Shown: positions 8,334 to 15,472 of the stretch, in pieces | How positions within the stretch are numbered: position 1 is the first letter of the stretch | Layout: every line of letters begins with the position of its first letter | Source: Saccharopolyspora phatthalungensis | Lineage (GTDB): Bacteria; Actinomycetota; Actinomycetes; Mycobacteriales; Pseudonocardiaceae | Direction: 5' to 3' | Assembly: GCF_014203395.1 (NCBI RefSeq) | Contig: NZ_JACHIW010000001.1 | Span: 4,571,501 to 4,635,500, forward strand | Length of the DNA: 64,000 nt | Program-made: the position numbers and the translations under genes | The notes under the pieces: model-generated | What the model saw: only the letters and a program-made list of their open reading frames with translations | Told to the model about the DNA's origin: nothing | The model's database searches: none

Positions 8334-8489
8334 GTGGTCAATGCAGTCCTGGAGCAAATCTCCTGGGATCTCATCCGAGTCGCTTACCGGATCATCGATG
8401 ATCCGGCCGTATCTCAGGATGAACTGAGCAAGCTAGCTGAGACTCTGACCGAGATTGCCGAGAGGCTCCGAAAGCTAGAGTCGCGATGA
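8334..8489 (+). CDS. Small conserved protein, module copy A
   Basis: A 51-residue protein from GTG 8334 with a helical, charged composition (WDLIRVAYRIIDD, then LAETLTEIAERLRKLES). It is supported by the paralogue at 11134-11286, which keeps WDLIRVA-RII-DP and LTEIAERIRKLE in the same frame, and by the ATGA overlap with the next gene in both copies. It is divergent from the XRE/TPR regulator. A short coiled-coil or adaptor role is possible; function unknown. Confidence 0.65.
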   Translation: MVNAVLEQISWDLIRVAYRIIDDPAVSQDELSKLAETLTEIAERLRKLESR

Positions 8490-8719
8490 GACCCGCTGTG
8501 AGCCCCTGGTTCTCTGTGTCCGGGAAGTTAAACGACGACGGGAACTGGCATCTCGGAATATTCCGGGCGCTCATGCACCGTGTCCTCCCGGATGCGTACA
8601 AGGTTTCCCTGGAAGGCAGGGTCTTCTTCTTCTCGCTGTGCGGCTCGCCTGTTGTAAAACGAACGGAACCTACGGACTATTTGGTTGCCAAATGCCCGAA
8701 GTGCCTTCGTCGCCCTTAA
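8486..8719 (+). CDS. Small conserved protein with C-terminal Cys motif, module copy A
   Basis: A 77-residue protein overlapping the previous stop by ATGA. Shared with the copy at 11283-11513: PWFSVSGKL-like start, FRALMHRV, FSLCGSPVV and a C-terminal CPKCLRRP (CSKCKRHP in copy B). The single CxxC plus CGSP could bind zinc. No family recognised. It is the second gene of the small operon facing the XRE/TPR regulator. Confidence 0.65.
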   Translation: MRPAVSPWFSVSGKLNDDGNWHLGIFRALMHRVLPDAYKVSLEGRVFFFSLCGSPVVKRTEPTDYLVAKCPKCLRRP

Positions 8720-8756
8720 CGCACGCTCAGGATCCGATTATGTCAGAACGACCGAG

Positions 8757-9025
8757 ATGCAAAGGCTCCGGGTAGCAGCTATCTACCGGGGGTCGCCAAA
8801 GACCCTACCGCACGTACCTCGTAACGATGAATGGGGGTTACCTTGCCCAAGGAAGCTGAAACGTTCGGTACCGACGAACCCATAATGTGGGCGTGTCCAG
8901 CAAGTGGCTGCCTGTTTTCACACCAAGACCCAGATAAGATGGGGCCGCACGAATACCAGGTGCACGGCCGCGCATTCATGGCGAAAACTTCCACCGTGAT
9001 TATAGCTAGGGGAAGCGACCAATAG
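8757..9025 (+). pseudogene. Frameshifted zinc-finger-like small gene, module copy A
   Basis: In copy B (11510-11776) one frame encodes VAATYRGPSKTLPRVPRNDE and then a C-x4-C-x12-H type segment. Here the first half is read from ATG 8757 (VAAIYRGSPKTLPHVPRNDEW), while the homologous second half (WACPASGCLFSHQDPDKMGP, then HEYQVHG) lies in another frame, 8831-9025. The segments between GATGAATG and AAACGTT differ by five bases, which explains the shift. The second half has its own ATG at 8831 and might still be translated alone. Confidence 0.5.
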
Positions 9026-9121
9026 AAGCGGTGAGTCATCTCAGCCCGTCATTCCTCCGTCCGAGACTAACCGCCGCTGTGCCCTAGCGGCGCGCGATGC
9101 GACCGCTGCGCGCAGGGCAAG

Positions 9122-9169
9122 GGACGGCTGGACCAGACTGCATCCCCCTTTGGGGTGGTCCAGCCGTCC
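9122..9169. terminator. Hairpin, perfect 14-bp stem
   Basis: GGACGGCTGGACCA (9122-9135) pairs exactly with 9156-9169. It sits after the small operon of module A and before the gene at 9206, so a terminator is likely, though no T-run follows. Confidence 0.5.
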
Positions 9170-9205
9170 TCCCATACCCCCACATGATTTGAACGGAGGT
9201 GATCT

Positions 9206-9457
9206 ATGGTCGATAGCCCCGGTAGGCACAAAGGTCCTATCGAGCGTGTAGTCGATCTTCGAACCCACGCGAAGAATGGAGCCAGCGTGAGACCGGGGCA
9301 GACGTACGGCGTAGTCGTCGTCAACAATGCGATGTGCCCCGGTGAGCAGGGCTGCGCCAACGCGGTACGCGCTCTCCTGCCGCTCGGGTACACGCTGGTG
9401 GTCTGGGAGCCTGGCGCTACCAAACCGACAGTGATCCAAGCAGAAGCGAGACCATGA
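9206..9457 (+). CDS. Fragment resembling SCP1.201/DddA-like deaminase C-terminus
   Basis: An 83-residue protein with GGAGG 8 bases before ATG 9206. The core VVVVNNAMCPGEQGCANAVRALLPLGYTL follows the pattern INN-x-x-C-x-G-x-x-GC and LLPxGxxLTV of SCP1.201-like (DddA-type) deaminase toxins. The upstream catalytic His-Glu segment (HVE) of that family is not visible, so it is probably a remnant or a non-catalytic relative. GTG 9286 is an alternative start. Its 5' region recurs at 12038-12145 with a different 3' half. The assignment rests on motif similarity only. Confidence 0.45.
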   Translation: MVDSPGRHKGPIERVVDLRTHAKNGASVRPGQTYGVVVVNNAMCPGEQGCANAVRALLPLGYTLVVWEPGATKPTVIQAEARP

Positions 9458-9484
9458 TCGTGGTAACCGGCATCGGTGCGGACC

Positions 9485-9666
9485 ATGAAGGTTGGCGAGC
9501 CAGACGCCGACGGGCTCTGCCTGACGGCAGTGCGAGCCGTATCGTCGGCGTGGTCGCCGTGCACTGGATCGCTTGCCTGTCGCTAGACGAGGTGTGTGGG
9601 AGCGCCGTGCGGAACGGCGGAGTGCGCGACGGCAGTGGGCCGAAACGACAACGCACCGGCGGTTGA
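9485..9666 (+). pseudogene. Frameshifted copy of the small membrane protein at 100-252
   Basis: ATG 9485 begins KVGEPDAD, matching TVGEPDAE of the gene at 100. After about 16 codons a one-base length difference moves the homologous membrane part (VGVVAVHWIACLSLDEV) into another frame, which is open to 9666. A longer frame from 9454 joins the membrane part to unrelated N-terminal sequence. Confidence 0.5.
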
Positions 9667-9812
9667 ATGCTGGGGCGTTGTCGTTTTGGACGGTTCGACT
9701 AGAGCGCGTCTGGCAGACTCCGCTGCGGAGCAAGGCGACCCGCCCGTAAAGCAGCGTCCCGCATGGTGATACGGGCATCCCCAAGTAACGTGACATCTCC
9801 CTGAACTTGCGA

Positions 9813-10934
9813 CTATGCCAACACGTCGAGTCGACTGGTCAGTTTGTCCAGACTCTCCCGAGCCCGTACAGAGTTGACAGTGGCCATTGCCCGCCGAGCT
9901 GCGTCTGCTTGCGCCCGTGCATCCTCTACCCGGCCCTGAGCTAGACGGACCAGGCCAAGACGGACCATGAGCGTGACCCTCCCCCGGCCCCTCTCTGGGC
10001 CGAAGCCCCTTAGGGATTGTTGGAAGTACGAGGCAGCCCTGTCGTAATCCCCGATCGCGTTGTACGAGTCACCCAGTATTTGACAAAGGTGGGGTATCGA
10101 TAGGAACCCGGCCCACGAAGGTACCCCGTCCGGGTACTCCTTGCAGATTAGATCCTCAGCCAGGCCGAGGAGGTTTCTAGCTTCTCGGGATTCCCCTGCG
10201 TTGCCAACGTGGCGGGCTCTGACTGCCGCCACGTTGGCTCGTTCCAACGAGTGGACCCGGGTGTCTTGGTAAAGCCCCGTAAGCACCGATGCCGCGTCTA
10301 TCGGTCGGGTCTCCATGAACGAGGATATGTTCAGCCGAACGTGTGCGGTAAGGGTCGGATCGTCCCCCTCGTTGCTTGTACGGATCGCCAACTCAGACAG
10401 ACGCCGAGTCTGGTACTTGAGCCCGGCATCGTGGAATGACCACGCAACCCTGTCCGAGAGCGATGCCACGGCACTCGAAAGCGCCTTGCGGGTTTCGGAT
10501 GTCATGGGCCGATCTAGGAGGCTTACGGCCCACCTCAGTGACTCCCCTGCGACGCCGGCGGCGACGTTGCCGCCGTACTGGAGATCCATCGCTGAGTGGT
10601 GTCGGGCGGCCTCCCGAACGGCCGAGACTTCGATCCTGCCAACTTGCCCGGATTCCGCTGGGGCCACCAGCCCGTCAAGGAGTCGTGTCAACGGTTCGCC
10701 CGCCGTAGTTGCGGCGAGCGCTCTGAGGAGTGCTCTCCTGTCCATGTCGTCGGCCAGTCCTTCCACGCCTAGCGCACGCTCGTACGCCTTTATGTGCCTG
10801 GGGAGTACCGGTCTCTTACCGGTCTCAAGCTGGGACAAATATGGGGCAACCATGCAGACTCGTTCGGACATCTCCCGAAGGCTTACCCCCGCGCCTTCCC
10901 GCGCTGCCCGGAGTATGGCACCCATATGGGTCAA
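9813..10934 (-). CDS. XRE-family regulator with TPR-type C-terminal domain (module copy B)
   Basis: About 373 residues from the TTG at 10934; ATG 10925 or an upstream GTG near 10979 are alternatives. GGGGGA precedes the TTG at good spacing. The N-terminal HTH (GVSLREMSERVCMVAPYLSQ, then LETGKRPVLPRHIKAYERAL) is followed by a long helical region with TPR-like repeats (AREARNLLGLAEDLI, DRAASYFQQSLRGFG, VRLGLVRLAQGRVEDARAQA). This architecture is typical of actinobacterial peptide- or metabolite-sensing regulators. It probably controls the divergent small operon at 11134-11776 from the shared 200-bp intergenic region. It is the intact paralogue of the IS-broken copy A. Confidence 0.85.
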   Translation of the reverse strand: MTHMGAILRAAREGAGVSLREMSERVCMVAPYLSQLETGKRPVLPRHIKAYERALGVEGLADDMDRRALLRALAATTAGEPLTRLLDGLVAPAESGQVGRIEVSAVREAARHHSAMDLQYGGNVAAGVAGESLRWAVSLLDRPMTSETRKALSSAVASLSDRVAWSFHDAGLKYQTRRLSELAIRTSNEGDDPTLTAHVRLNISSFMETRPIDAASVLTGLYQDTRVHSLERANVAAVRARHVGNAGESREARNLLGLAEDLICKEYPDGVPSWAGFLSIPHLCQILGDSYNAIGDYDRAASYFQQSLRGFGPERGRGRVTLMVRLGLVRLAQGRVEDARAQADAARRAMATVNSVRARESLDKLTSRLDVLA

Positions 10935-11133
10935 GGCTCCCCCTTTGCTAACCCCTGCTAACACTTTTCCACTTCCCAAGATAGCGGCAGCTGATCAATG
11001 TGGATACCGAGCGGGCCCGGTTCGCGCAAAACCGGTGAACTGCATCAACGGAAACGGCAGCGAACCGGTTTGATCCCCCCTCGACCGGGCCGGGTCCGCT
11101 CACCCCAATGGACGACAATAGGCGGGTGCAACT
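10935..11133. promoter_or_regulatory. Divergent promoter region of module B, conserved with module A
   Basis: The region between the regulator and the small operon is about 90% identical by eye to 8135-8333 of module A, much more than expected for spacer DNA. Conserved blocks include TGATCAATGTGGATACCGAG and GCGAACCGGTTTGATCCCC, the latter containing the AACCGGTT palindrome. It is the likely binding region of the XRE/TPR regulator. Confidence 0.5.
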
Positions 11134-11286
11134 GTGGCTACGGTAGTCCGGCACCAAATAGCGTGGGATCTCATTAGAGTTGCCCACCGGATCATCCAAG
11201 ACCCGGTGTCTCGGGGGGATCTGAACATGCTCGCAGACACTCTGACTGAGATAGCCGAAAGGATCCGAAAGCTAGAGCTGCCATGA
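11134..11286 (+). CDS. Small conserved protein, module copy B
   Basis: A 50-residue protein from GTG 11134, paralogous to 8334-8489 (shared WDLIRVA, RII-DP, LTEIAER-RKLE). Its stop overlaps the next start (ATGA). Conservation of frame while the DNA has diverged supports a real gene. Function unknown. Confidence 0.65.
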   Translation: MATVVRHQIAWDLIRVAHRIIQDPVSRGDLNMLADTLTEIAERIRKLELP

Positions 11287-11513
11287 GACCCGCTGCGAAC
11301 GGGTGGTTCTCTGTGGCTGGGGATCTAGAGCCGGACGGCCGTAAATGGTATCCGGGGATTTTCCGAGCTCTCAGACACCGTATCGGACCGGATGCACCCG
11401 AAGTGACTATAGATGGGCGAGTCTTCCGCTTCTCGCTGTGCGGCTCGCCAGTTGTGGACAAAGAAGCCTCCCGGGATATCGAGGCTTGCTCGAAGTGTAA
11501 GCGACACCCGTGA
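11283..11513 (+). CDS. Small conserved protein with C-terminal Cys motif, module copy B
   Basis: A 76-residue paralogue of 8486-8719 with GWFSVAGDLEPDGRKWYPGI, FRFSLCGSPVV and a C-terminal CSKCKRHP. It overlaps the genes on both sides (ATGA before, GTGA after), giving a compact three-gene operon divergent from the XRE/TPR regulator. Possible zinc ligands are the C-terminal CxxC and the Cys of CGSP. No known family. Confidence 0.65.
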   Translation: MRPAANGWFSVAGDLEPDGRKWYPGIFRALRHRIGPDAPEVTIDGRVFRFSLCGSPVVDKEASRDIEACSKCKRHP

Positions 11514-11776
11514 GCCTGGAAAGGCCCCCGGTAGCAGCTACCTACCGGGGACCGTCAAAGACTCTACCGCGCGTACCGCGTAACGATGAATGTGGGTGTG
11601 AGTTGCCTATAGAAACGTTTAACCCCAACAAGCCTCTATCGTGGCCCTGCGTCGCTGATTGCTGCCCATTTGCTGACGAAGACCCAGATGTCTTGGGGCA
11701 CCACGAACACGACGCTCACGGCCCTAGGTGGATGGCGGGAGGGCCTACCACGACCATTGTGGTGAACAGCCAATAG
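11510..11776 (+). CDS. Small zinc-finger-like protein, module copy B
   Basis: An 88-residue protein from GTG 11510, overlapping the previous stop. It has a C2H2-like arrangement: WPCVADCCPF, then HHEHDAHG about 12 residues later, suggesting one zinc site. The N-terminus (VAATYRGPSKTLPRVPRNDE) is strongly conserved with the frameshifted copy in module A. It may bind nucleic acid or a partner protein of the module; function unknown. Confidence 0.6.
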   Translation: MSLERPPVAATYRGPSKTLPRVPRNDECGCELPIETFNPNKPLSWPCVADCCPFADEDPDVLGHHEHDAHGPRWMAGGPTTTIVVNSQ

Positions 11777-11814
11777 ATGCGGTGTGAGCAACGCCGGACG
11801 TCCCAATCCTAGGG

Positions 11815-12000
11815 GTGCCAAAACCCAGGCGACTATGCCGCCGAACGGTACGAGCGACACGACAGCTGAAACTAGTAGCGGTTTCCCGTCACGGAGGATT
11901 CATAAAGGCAGAATGCGCCTATCCAAAAACACAGATTCCCCGGCGCGGAAACATGGCGGGGCGAGTCTGCCACAAACATGGCCGTGGTCCCATCCGGTGA
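11815..12000 (+). CDS. Hypothetical Cys/His-rich small protein
   Basis: A 61-residue frame from GTG 11815. The C-terminal part AECAYPKTQIPRRGNMAGRV, then CHKHGRG, resembles the C-x-n-C-x2-HGG pattern of phage/mobile-element HGGxSTG-type proteins. A competing frame (11784-12038) covers the same bases, and codon use does not decide. Possibly a degraded gene. Confidence 0.3.
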   Translation: MPKPRRLCRRTVRATRQLKLVAVSRHGGFIKAECAYPKTQIPRRGNMAGRVCHKHGRGPIR

Positions 12001-12037
12001 GTCGACCTGTTGGCGGTGTCCTAATCGCGGCCGTCTA

Positions 12038-12145
12038 GTGGATCTCCGAACCCGCGCGAAGAAAGGAGCCAGCGTGGGAGACGATGGCTTGTTTGAAGAG
12101 CCGAAATGCCCGCCGCACGGGAGTACTCACCAGAACGAGTACTGA
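12038..12145 (+). CDS. Short ORF sharing its 5' region with the gene at 9206
   Basis: 35 codons from GTG 12038 (VDLRTRAKKGASV...), matching VDLRTHAKNGASV of the gene at 9206. The sequence then switches to GDDGLFEEPKCPPHGSTHQN with no resemblance to the deaminase-like half. An AAAGGAG motif 6 bases before GTG 12074 suggests a 23-residue product. Probably a recombined remnant of module B. Confidence 0.3.
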   Translation: MDLRTRAKKGASVGDDGLFEEPKCPPHGSTHQNEY

Positions 12146-12204
12146 TCATCAGTAACGACTGCGGTGCCGTATTCGGCAGCGCGCCGCACTGACAGGATGG
12201 GGCA

Positions 12205-12738
12205 ATGACAGTCAGCAGCTGGGGCGACGTCCCGCCCGGTGTTCCGATGCATCACCACTGCGTTGTCAGCATCGAGTCCAGCGCCGAGCCGCGGAACTGG
12301 GTCGACGCGTCCACTGCCGAGCCCGCGCTCGTAGCGTGGCAACCGGGCGAAGTGTTGCAGTGGGTTCATGACCAGCTCGCCGAGCATGTCGAGAGCTCGG
12401 ACGACTGTTACGGGCGGCGCGGGGTGATCGATGACGCACTTTGCCACCTATGCGCCGATCGACGAACTGCCCGAGCCCACTGCCGAGTCGATCCCGGATC
12501 GGTGGGTGTGGATGGCGAACACGCTGCGGATGGGCGGTGGACGATGACGCAGTACGGCTTGACGATGGGCCGTGCGCTGACGATTCAAGTCCTCGGGTAC
12601 GCAGATGCCGACCAGCGTTCTGGCGCTGGTGGGCGCCGGTATGAGGTGTGCCGGAAGCACCAGCGCCCAGCCGATCGGCCGTACCTCGGGCTGGCCGACA
12701 GCCAGCGTGAACACGTCGAGCAGTTCGCACGGCCGTAG
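12205..12738 (+). CDS. Hypothetical protein (uncertain frame)
   Basis: ATG 12205 opens a 177-residue frame. Its first 75 residues (HHHCVVSIESSAEPRNWVD, then WQPGEVLQWVHDQLAEHV) have typical high-GC codon use. From about 12430 another frame (12431-12547, then 12540-12644) looks more convincing, so the C-terminal half may be spurious or the gene may be disrupted. No family recognised. Confidence 0.35.
   Translation: MTVSSWGDVPPGVPMHHHCVVSIESSAEPRNWVDASTAEPALVAWQPGEVLQWVHDQLAEHVESSDDCYGRRGVIDDALCHLCADRRTARAHCRVDPGSVGVDGEHAADGRWTMTQYGLTMGRALTIQVLGYADADQRSGAGGRRYEVCRKHQRPADRPYLGLADSQREHVEQFARP
12431..12644 (+). pseudogene. Frameshifted ELPEP/PDRWVW-type small protein
   Basis: ATG 12431 encodes THFATYAPIDELPEP then PDRWVWMANTLRMG. 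A shift near 12538 would continue as VDDDAVRLDDGPCADD in another frame to 12644. The combined pattern resembles proteins of actinomycete integrative elements with PDRWVWLAN...DDAVRL and a TPR-like tail. I recall this family only loosely. Confidence 0.3.
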
Positions 12739-12919
12739 AAACGACGAATGCGCCCCGCACCCGGTGAAGGCGGCGCAGGGTGTGGGGCGCTTTATCACTC
12801 AATCGGAAGACGCGAACGCCAAGATCATCTGCGGAGACTCTTGCCGGAGGTGATCACACGGCCGCGTGCCGAATGCGTGGCGGGCAAGCCGACCGCGACG
12901 AGCAGCTATGCGCCACCTG

Positions 12920-13225
12920 TCAAGCTGCATTGGACCCAGGCGACCAGATACCGGCATTCAGCGTTGCTACCGCATCCCACGCGCGGCGGAGAAGCCAGTT
13001 GCGCCACGCCTCGCCCTGCCCCAAGGTGTCCCGCTCGATCGAGGCGTCCGGCCAGAGGCCGCGCGGGTAGTTCAGGTACCAGTGCCACTCTTGTTTGAGG
13101 ATGTCGCGGCGCCGGATCGTGTCCTTGGTGTCCTCATCGGACAGATCTAGCAGATGCTCGGGAGGGTCTTCGGGCAAGGTGTCCCACATTCCGAATTCGG
13201 CAGGGGACGGTAGTGGCCGCAGCAT
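12920..13225 (-). CDS. Hypothetical protein, about 101 residues
   Basis: Start ATG 13225 (MLRPLPSPAEFGMWDTLPED) is chosen because GGAAGG lies just upstream on the minus strand; a longer frame starts at 13315. The protein is acidic in the first half and Trp-rich in the second (EWHWYLNYPRGLWPDASIE, WRNWLLRRAWDAV). No family recognised and no membrane segment. Convergent small frames on the plus strand overlap its 3' end. Confidence 0.5.
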   Translation of the reverse strand: MLRPLPSPAEFGMWDTLPEDPPEHLLDLSDEDTKDTIRRRDILKQEWHWYLNYPRGLWPDASIERDTLGQGEAWRNWLLRRAWDAVATLNAGIWSPGSNAA

Positions 13226-13289
13226 CGTAATCCTTCCCGTCGTAGCTGGACCACAGTACGCCGAAAGTGCCCCACCTCCGGTGCAGGGC

Positions 13290-13317
13290 GGGTGAGGGCC
13301 ACCCAGGCCCCTCACCC
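13290..13317. terminator. Hairpin downstream of the Mut7-C gene
   Basis: GGGTGAGGG (13290-13298) pairs with CCCTCACCC (13309-13317). It lies just beyond the stop of the minus-strand Mut7-C gene. Confidence 0.55.
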
Positions 13318-13336
13318 GGGTGAAGGGCGTGCGAGC

Positions 13337-14098
13337 TCACGGGCCGATCTCCGGGTGGGCGAGGCGCGCGGCCCGGATGATCGCGTTGATTCGCCGGGCG
13401 TGCGCGCCGCGCCAGTACACCTGCCCGCAGTCCCGGCAGCGCGCGTATTCGTCGTAGTGGCGGCGGGTTCCCGACTCGATCTCGTCCAGTACGTCCTGTT
13501 TGGACACTGGGGCAAGGATGCCGTTGCACGCGGTGCAGCGAGTCCAGGGGGCTAACGGCGGCGCGAACCGGTCGATCACATCCGCCAACTGCCGTGTCGG
13601 ATCGGCGCCCCGTACATACCCGCCGGCCCACAGCGCACGGCGGCGGAGCAGGCCCCGATCCTGGGTGAGCAGCACCCGGTGCTCGCGCTCGGCTTGGGCG
13701 ATCAGTTCGTCATCGGCGGCATCGTTGCGGTAGGCGGTGTCGACGCCGAGCAGCCGCAGCCGCCGGGCCAGCTTGCCGAGGTGCACGTCCAGCACGAACC
13801 TGGGCGACACCGGTTGCGGACGCCGGACCGGGCCGATCTCGATGGTGGAGCCGGGGCGCGGCTGGTGGGCGGGCGTCGCCGGCACGCCGTCGACCAGCAG
13901 CGGGCCCACTTCGGTGCGTGGGACGCCGAGGGACTCGGCGAGGTGGCCCAACGTCGCGGTGCCGTCGTAGCGCAGCTCGAACTGTTCGACCCGGTGCTGC
14001 GGCACGGCGAAGAACCACAGGTCCGGGTCGATGCGCACCCGCACGCTCGACTCGGGCGTCATCCCCTCATGGTGGCCCCAGCCGGGCAACGACGACAT
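13337..14098 (-). CDS. Mut7-C RNase domain protein with N-terminal ubiquitin-like domain
   Basis: A 253-residue protein (ATG 14062 gives a shorter 241-residue alternative). Residues about 15-90 form a ubiquitin/ThiS-like domain (VEQFELRYDGTATLGHLAES, VDGVPA). From FVLDVHLGKLARRLRLLG the PIN-like Mut7-C domain follows with acidic residues (VDTAYRNDAADDELIAQA, LLTQDRGLL). A zinc ribbon (CTACNG...CRDCGQVYW) and an Arg-rich tail close it. It is predicted to be a single-strand RNA endonuclease by family; substrate unknown. Its 3' third is duplicated at 4768-5028. Confidence 0.85.
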   Translation of the reverse strand: MSSLPGWGHHEGMTPESSVRVRIDPDLWFFAVPQHRVEQFELRYDGTATLGHLAESLGVPRTEVGPLLVDGVPATPAHQPRPGSTIEIGPVRRPQPVSPRFVLDVHLGKLARRLRLLGVDTAYRNDAADDELIAQAEREHRVLLTQDRGLLRRRALWAGGYVRGADPTRQLADVIDRFAPPLAPWTRCTACNGILAPVSKQDVLDEIESGTRRHYDEYARCRDCGQVYWRGAHARRINAIIRAARLAHPEIGP

Positions 14099-14268
14099 GT
14101 CCGGGCGCGTCGCGCATCCCGGCCGGAGTCGAGGGAGCCCACCGAGACCAGCCGATCACCGCCCTGCACCCCGGACGGCCCCACCGATGAGTTTTCGGGT
14201 TGCGGATGGTCAGCATGTTCGGCAACGCACCGCGAGCCCTGGTATTGCTCGCCCGACGAGGAAGGCGC

Positions 14269-14631
14269 ATGCACGTGGCCATTCAGCCGATCATCAACAC
14301 GCCCGACCTGGACCGCCTGCTGAACTTCTACACGGCGCTGTTCGGCGCGGTGGAGAAGTACCGCATCCCCGACACCGAGCCGACGTTCTACATCGGCCTG
14401 GAGGTCGATGACTTCGAGCTGGGCCTGGTGATCGCCAGGGACGCCGAGACCGGTACCACCGGCCGTGTGCTGCTCAGCTTCGACGTGGAGAACGTCGACG
14501 CGCTCCTGGAACGGGTGGAAGCCGTCGGCGGCCGGGTCCTGGGCCCGCCGAACGACATGCCGTGGGGCCAGCGAGTCGCCCACATCCAAGACCCCGATGG
14601 CAACGCGGTGAACCTCACCCAACAGCTCTGA
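14269..14631 (+). CDS. VOC/glyoxalase-fold protein
   Basis: A 120-residue protein. ATG 14269 follows GAGGAAGG. It is a single VOC domain: PIINTPDLDRLLNFYTALFG at the N-terminus, FYIGLEVDDFELGL, and a C-terminal DPDGNAVNLTQQ, with metal-ligand-type residues at typical places. It belongs to the bleomycin-resistance/dioxygenase superfamily. Substrate is not predictable. It stands alone, with short spacers on both sides. Confidence 0.8.
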   Translation: MHVAIQPIINTPDLDRLLNFYTALFGAVEKYRIPDTEPTFYIGLEVDDFELGLVIARDAETGTTGRVLLSFDVENVDALLERVEAVGGRVLGPPNDMPWGQRVAHIQDPDGNAVNLTQQL

Positions 14632-14698
14632 CGCTCCTCGTGAGTGATCGTTTGCGGCAAGAACCGGTGCGAACGCTTCCGAGCTCCGGTCAGTTCAG

Positions 14699-15472
14699 CT
14701 ATAGGGTCGCGACCATGCCGCCGTCGCAGCGGATCGCGGTGCCCGTGATGTAAGACGCCTTGGCGCTGCACAGGAACGCCGCCGCCGCGCCGAATTCCGT
14801 AGGGTCGCCGTAGCGGCCTGCCGGGATCGCGGCTTCCGTGGACGCGCGAACTTCCTCGGGCGTCCGTTGCTCGCGTTCGGCTTGGGCGGTATCGAGACTG
14901 GCCACCCGGTCCGTCGCGATCCGGCCCGGCAGCAGCAGGTTCGCAGTGACACCGTCGGCCGCGACCTCTGCGGCCAGGCCCTTCAGGTACGCCGCGAGCG
15001 CGCTGCGGCCGATGTTGGACAACGCCAGGCGCGGGATCGGCGCGACCACTCCGCTGGAGCCGATCGCGAGCACCCGGCCCCAACCCCGTTCGCGCATCCC
15101 GGGCAGCACTCCCGCCACGAGGCGCTGATGCACCAGCAGCAGGTTGTGGACTGCTTGCGTGGTGTCGTCGATCGTGAGCACCGACGCCGTCGCCGGGCGT
15201 GGGCCGGGGCCGTTGAGCACCAGGATGTCGATGTCGCCCAACGCCGAAGTGGCTGCCGCGAGCAACTGGTCGGCGCCATCGGGTGCCGTCAGGTCGACCT
15301 CGATGCCGACCGCGCCGGGCAGTTCGGCGGCGATGGCGCGGGCCCGGTCGCCACGGCGGCCCGATACCACCACGTTGACGCCTTCGGCCGCCAGCGCACG
15401 GGCCGTCGCCTCGCCCAGTCCGCCTGTCGAGGCGCACACGAAGGCATTGCGCCCGGAAATTCCCAGTTCCAT
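14699..15472 (-). CDS. Atypical short-chain dehydrogenase (BKR-like) lacking Tyr-x3-Lys
   Basis: A 257-residue protein starting at ATG 15472 after GGAG. The Rossmann motif is TGGLGEATARAL (residues about 14-25). At the catalytic position the usual YxxxK is replaced: LALSNIGRSALAAYLKGLA places Asn and Arg where Tyr and Lys are expected, as in the BKR-like SDR subgroup. The C-terminus ITGTAIRCDGG is normal. It probably binds NAD(P)H, but reductase activity by the standard mechanism is doubtful. Upstream of it, 15473-15934, I see no convincing gene. Confidence 0.8.
   Translation of the reverse strand: MELGISGRNAFVCASTGGLGEATARALAAEGVNVVVSGRRGDRARAIAAELPGAVGIEVDLTAPDGADQLLAAATSALGDIDILVLNGPGPRPATASVLTIDDTTQAVHNLLLVHQRLVAGVLPGMRERGWGRVLAIGSSGVVAPIPRLALSNIGRSALAAYLKGLAAEVAADGVTANLLLPGRIATDRVASLDTAQAEREQRTPEEVRASTEAAIPAGRYGDPTEFGAAAAFLCSAKASYITGTAIRCDGGMVATL

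Noticed and set aside
12127..12447. 106-codon minus-strand frame
   Set aside because: No RBS and no recognisable pattern; it overlaps plus-strand frames with better codon use.
12866..13150. 94-codon plus-strand frame antisense to 12920-13225
   Set aside because: The minus-strand gene has an RBS and more natural composition; a CATCQAALDPG segment in the neighbouring frame looked zinc-ribbon-like but is too isolated.
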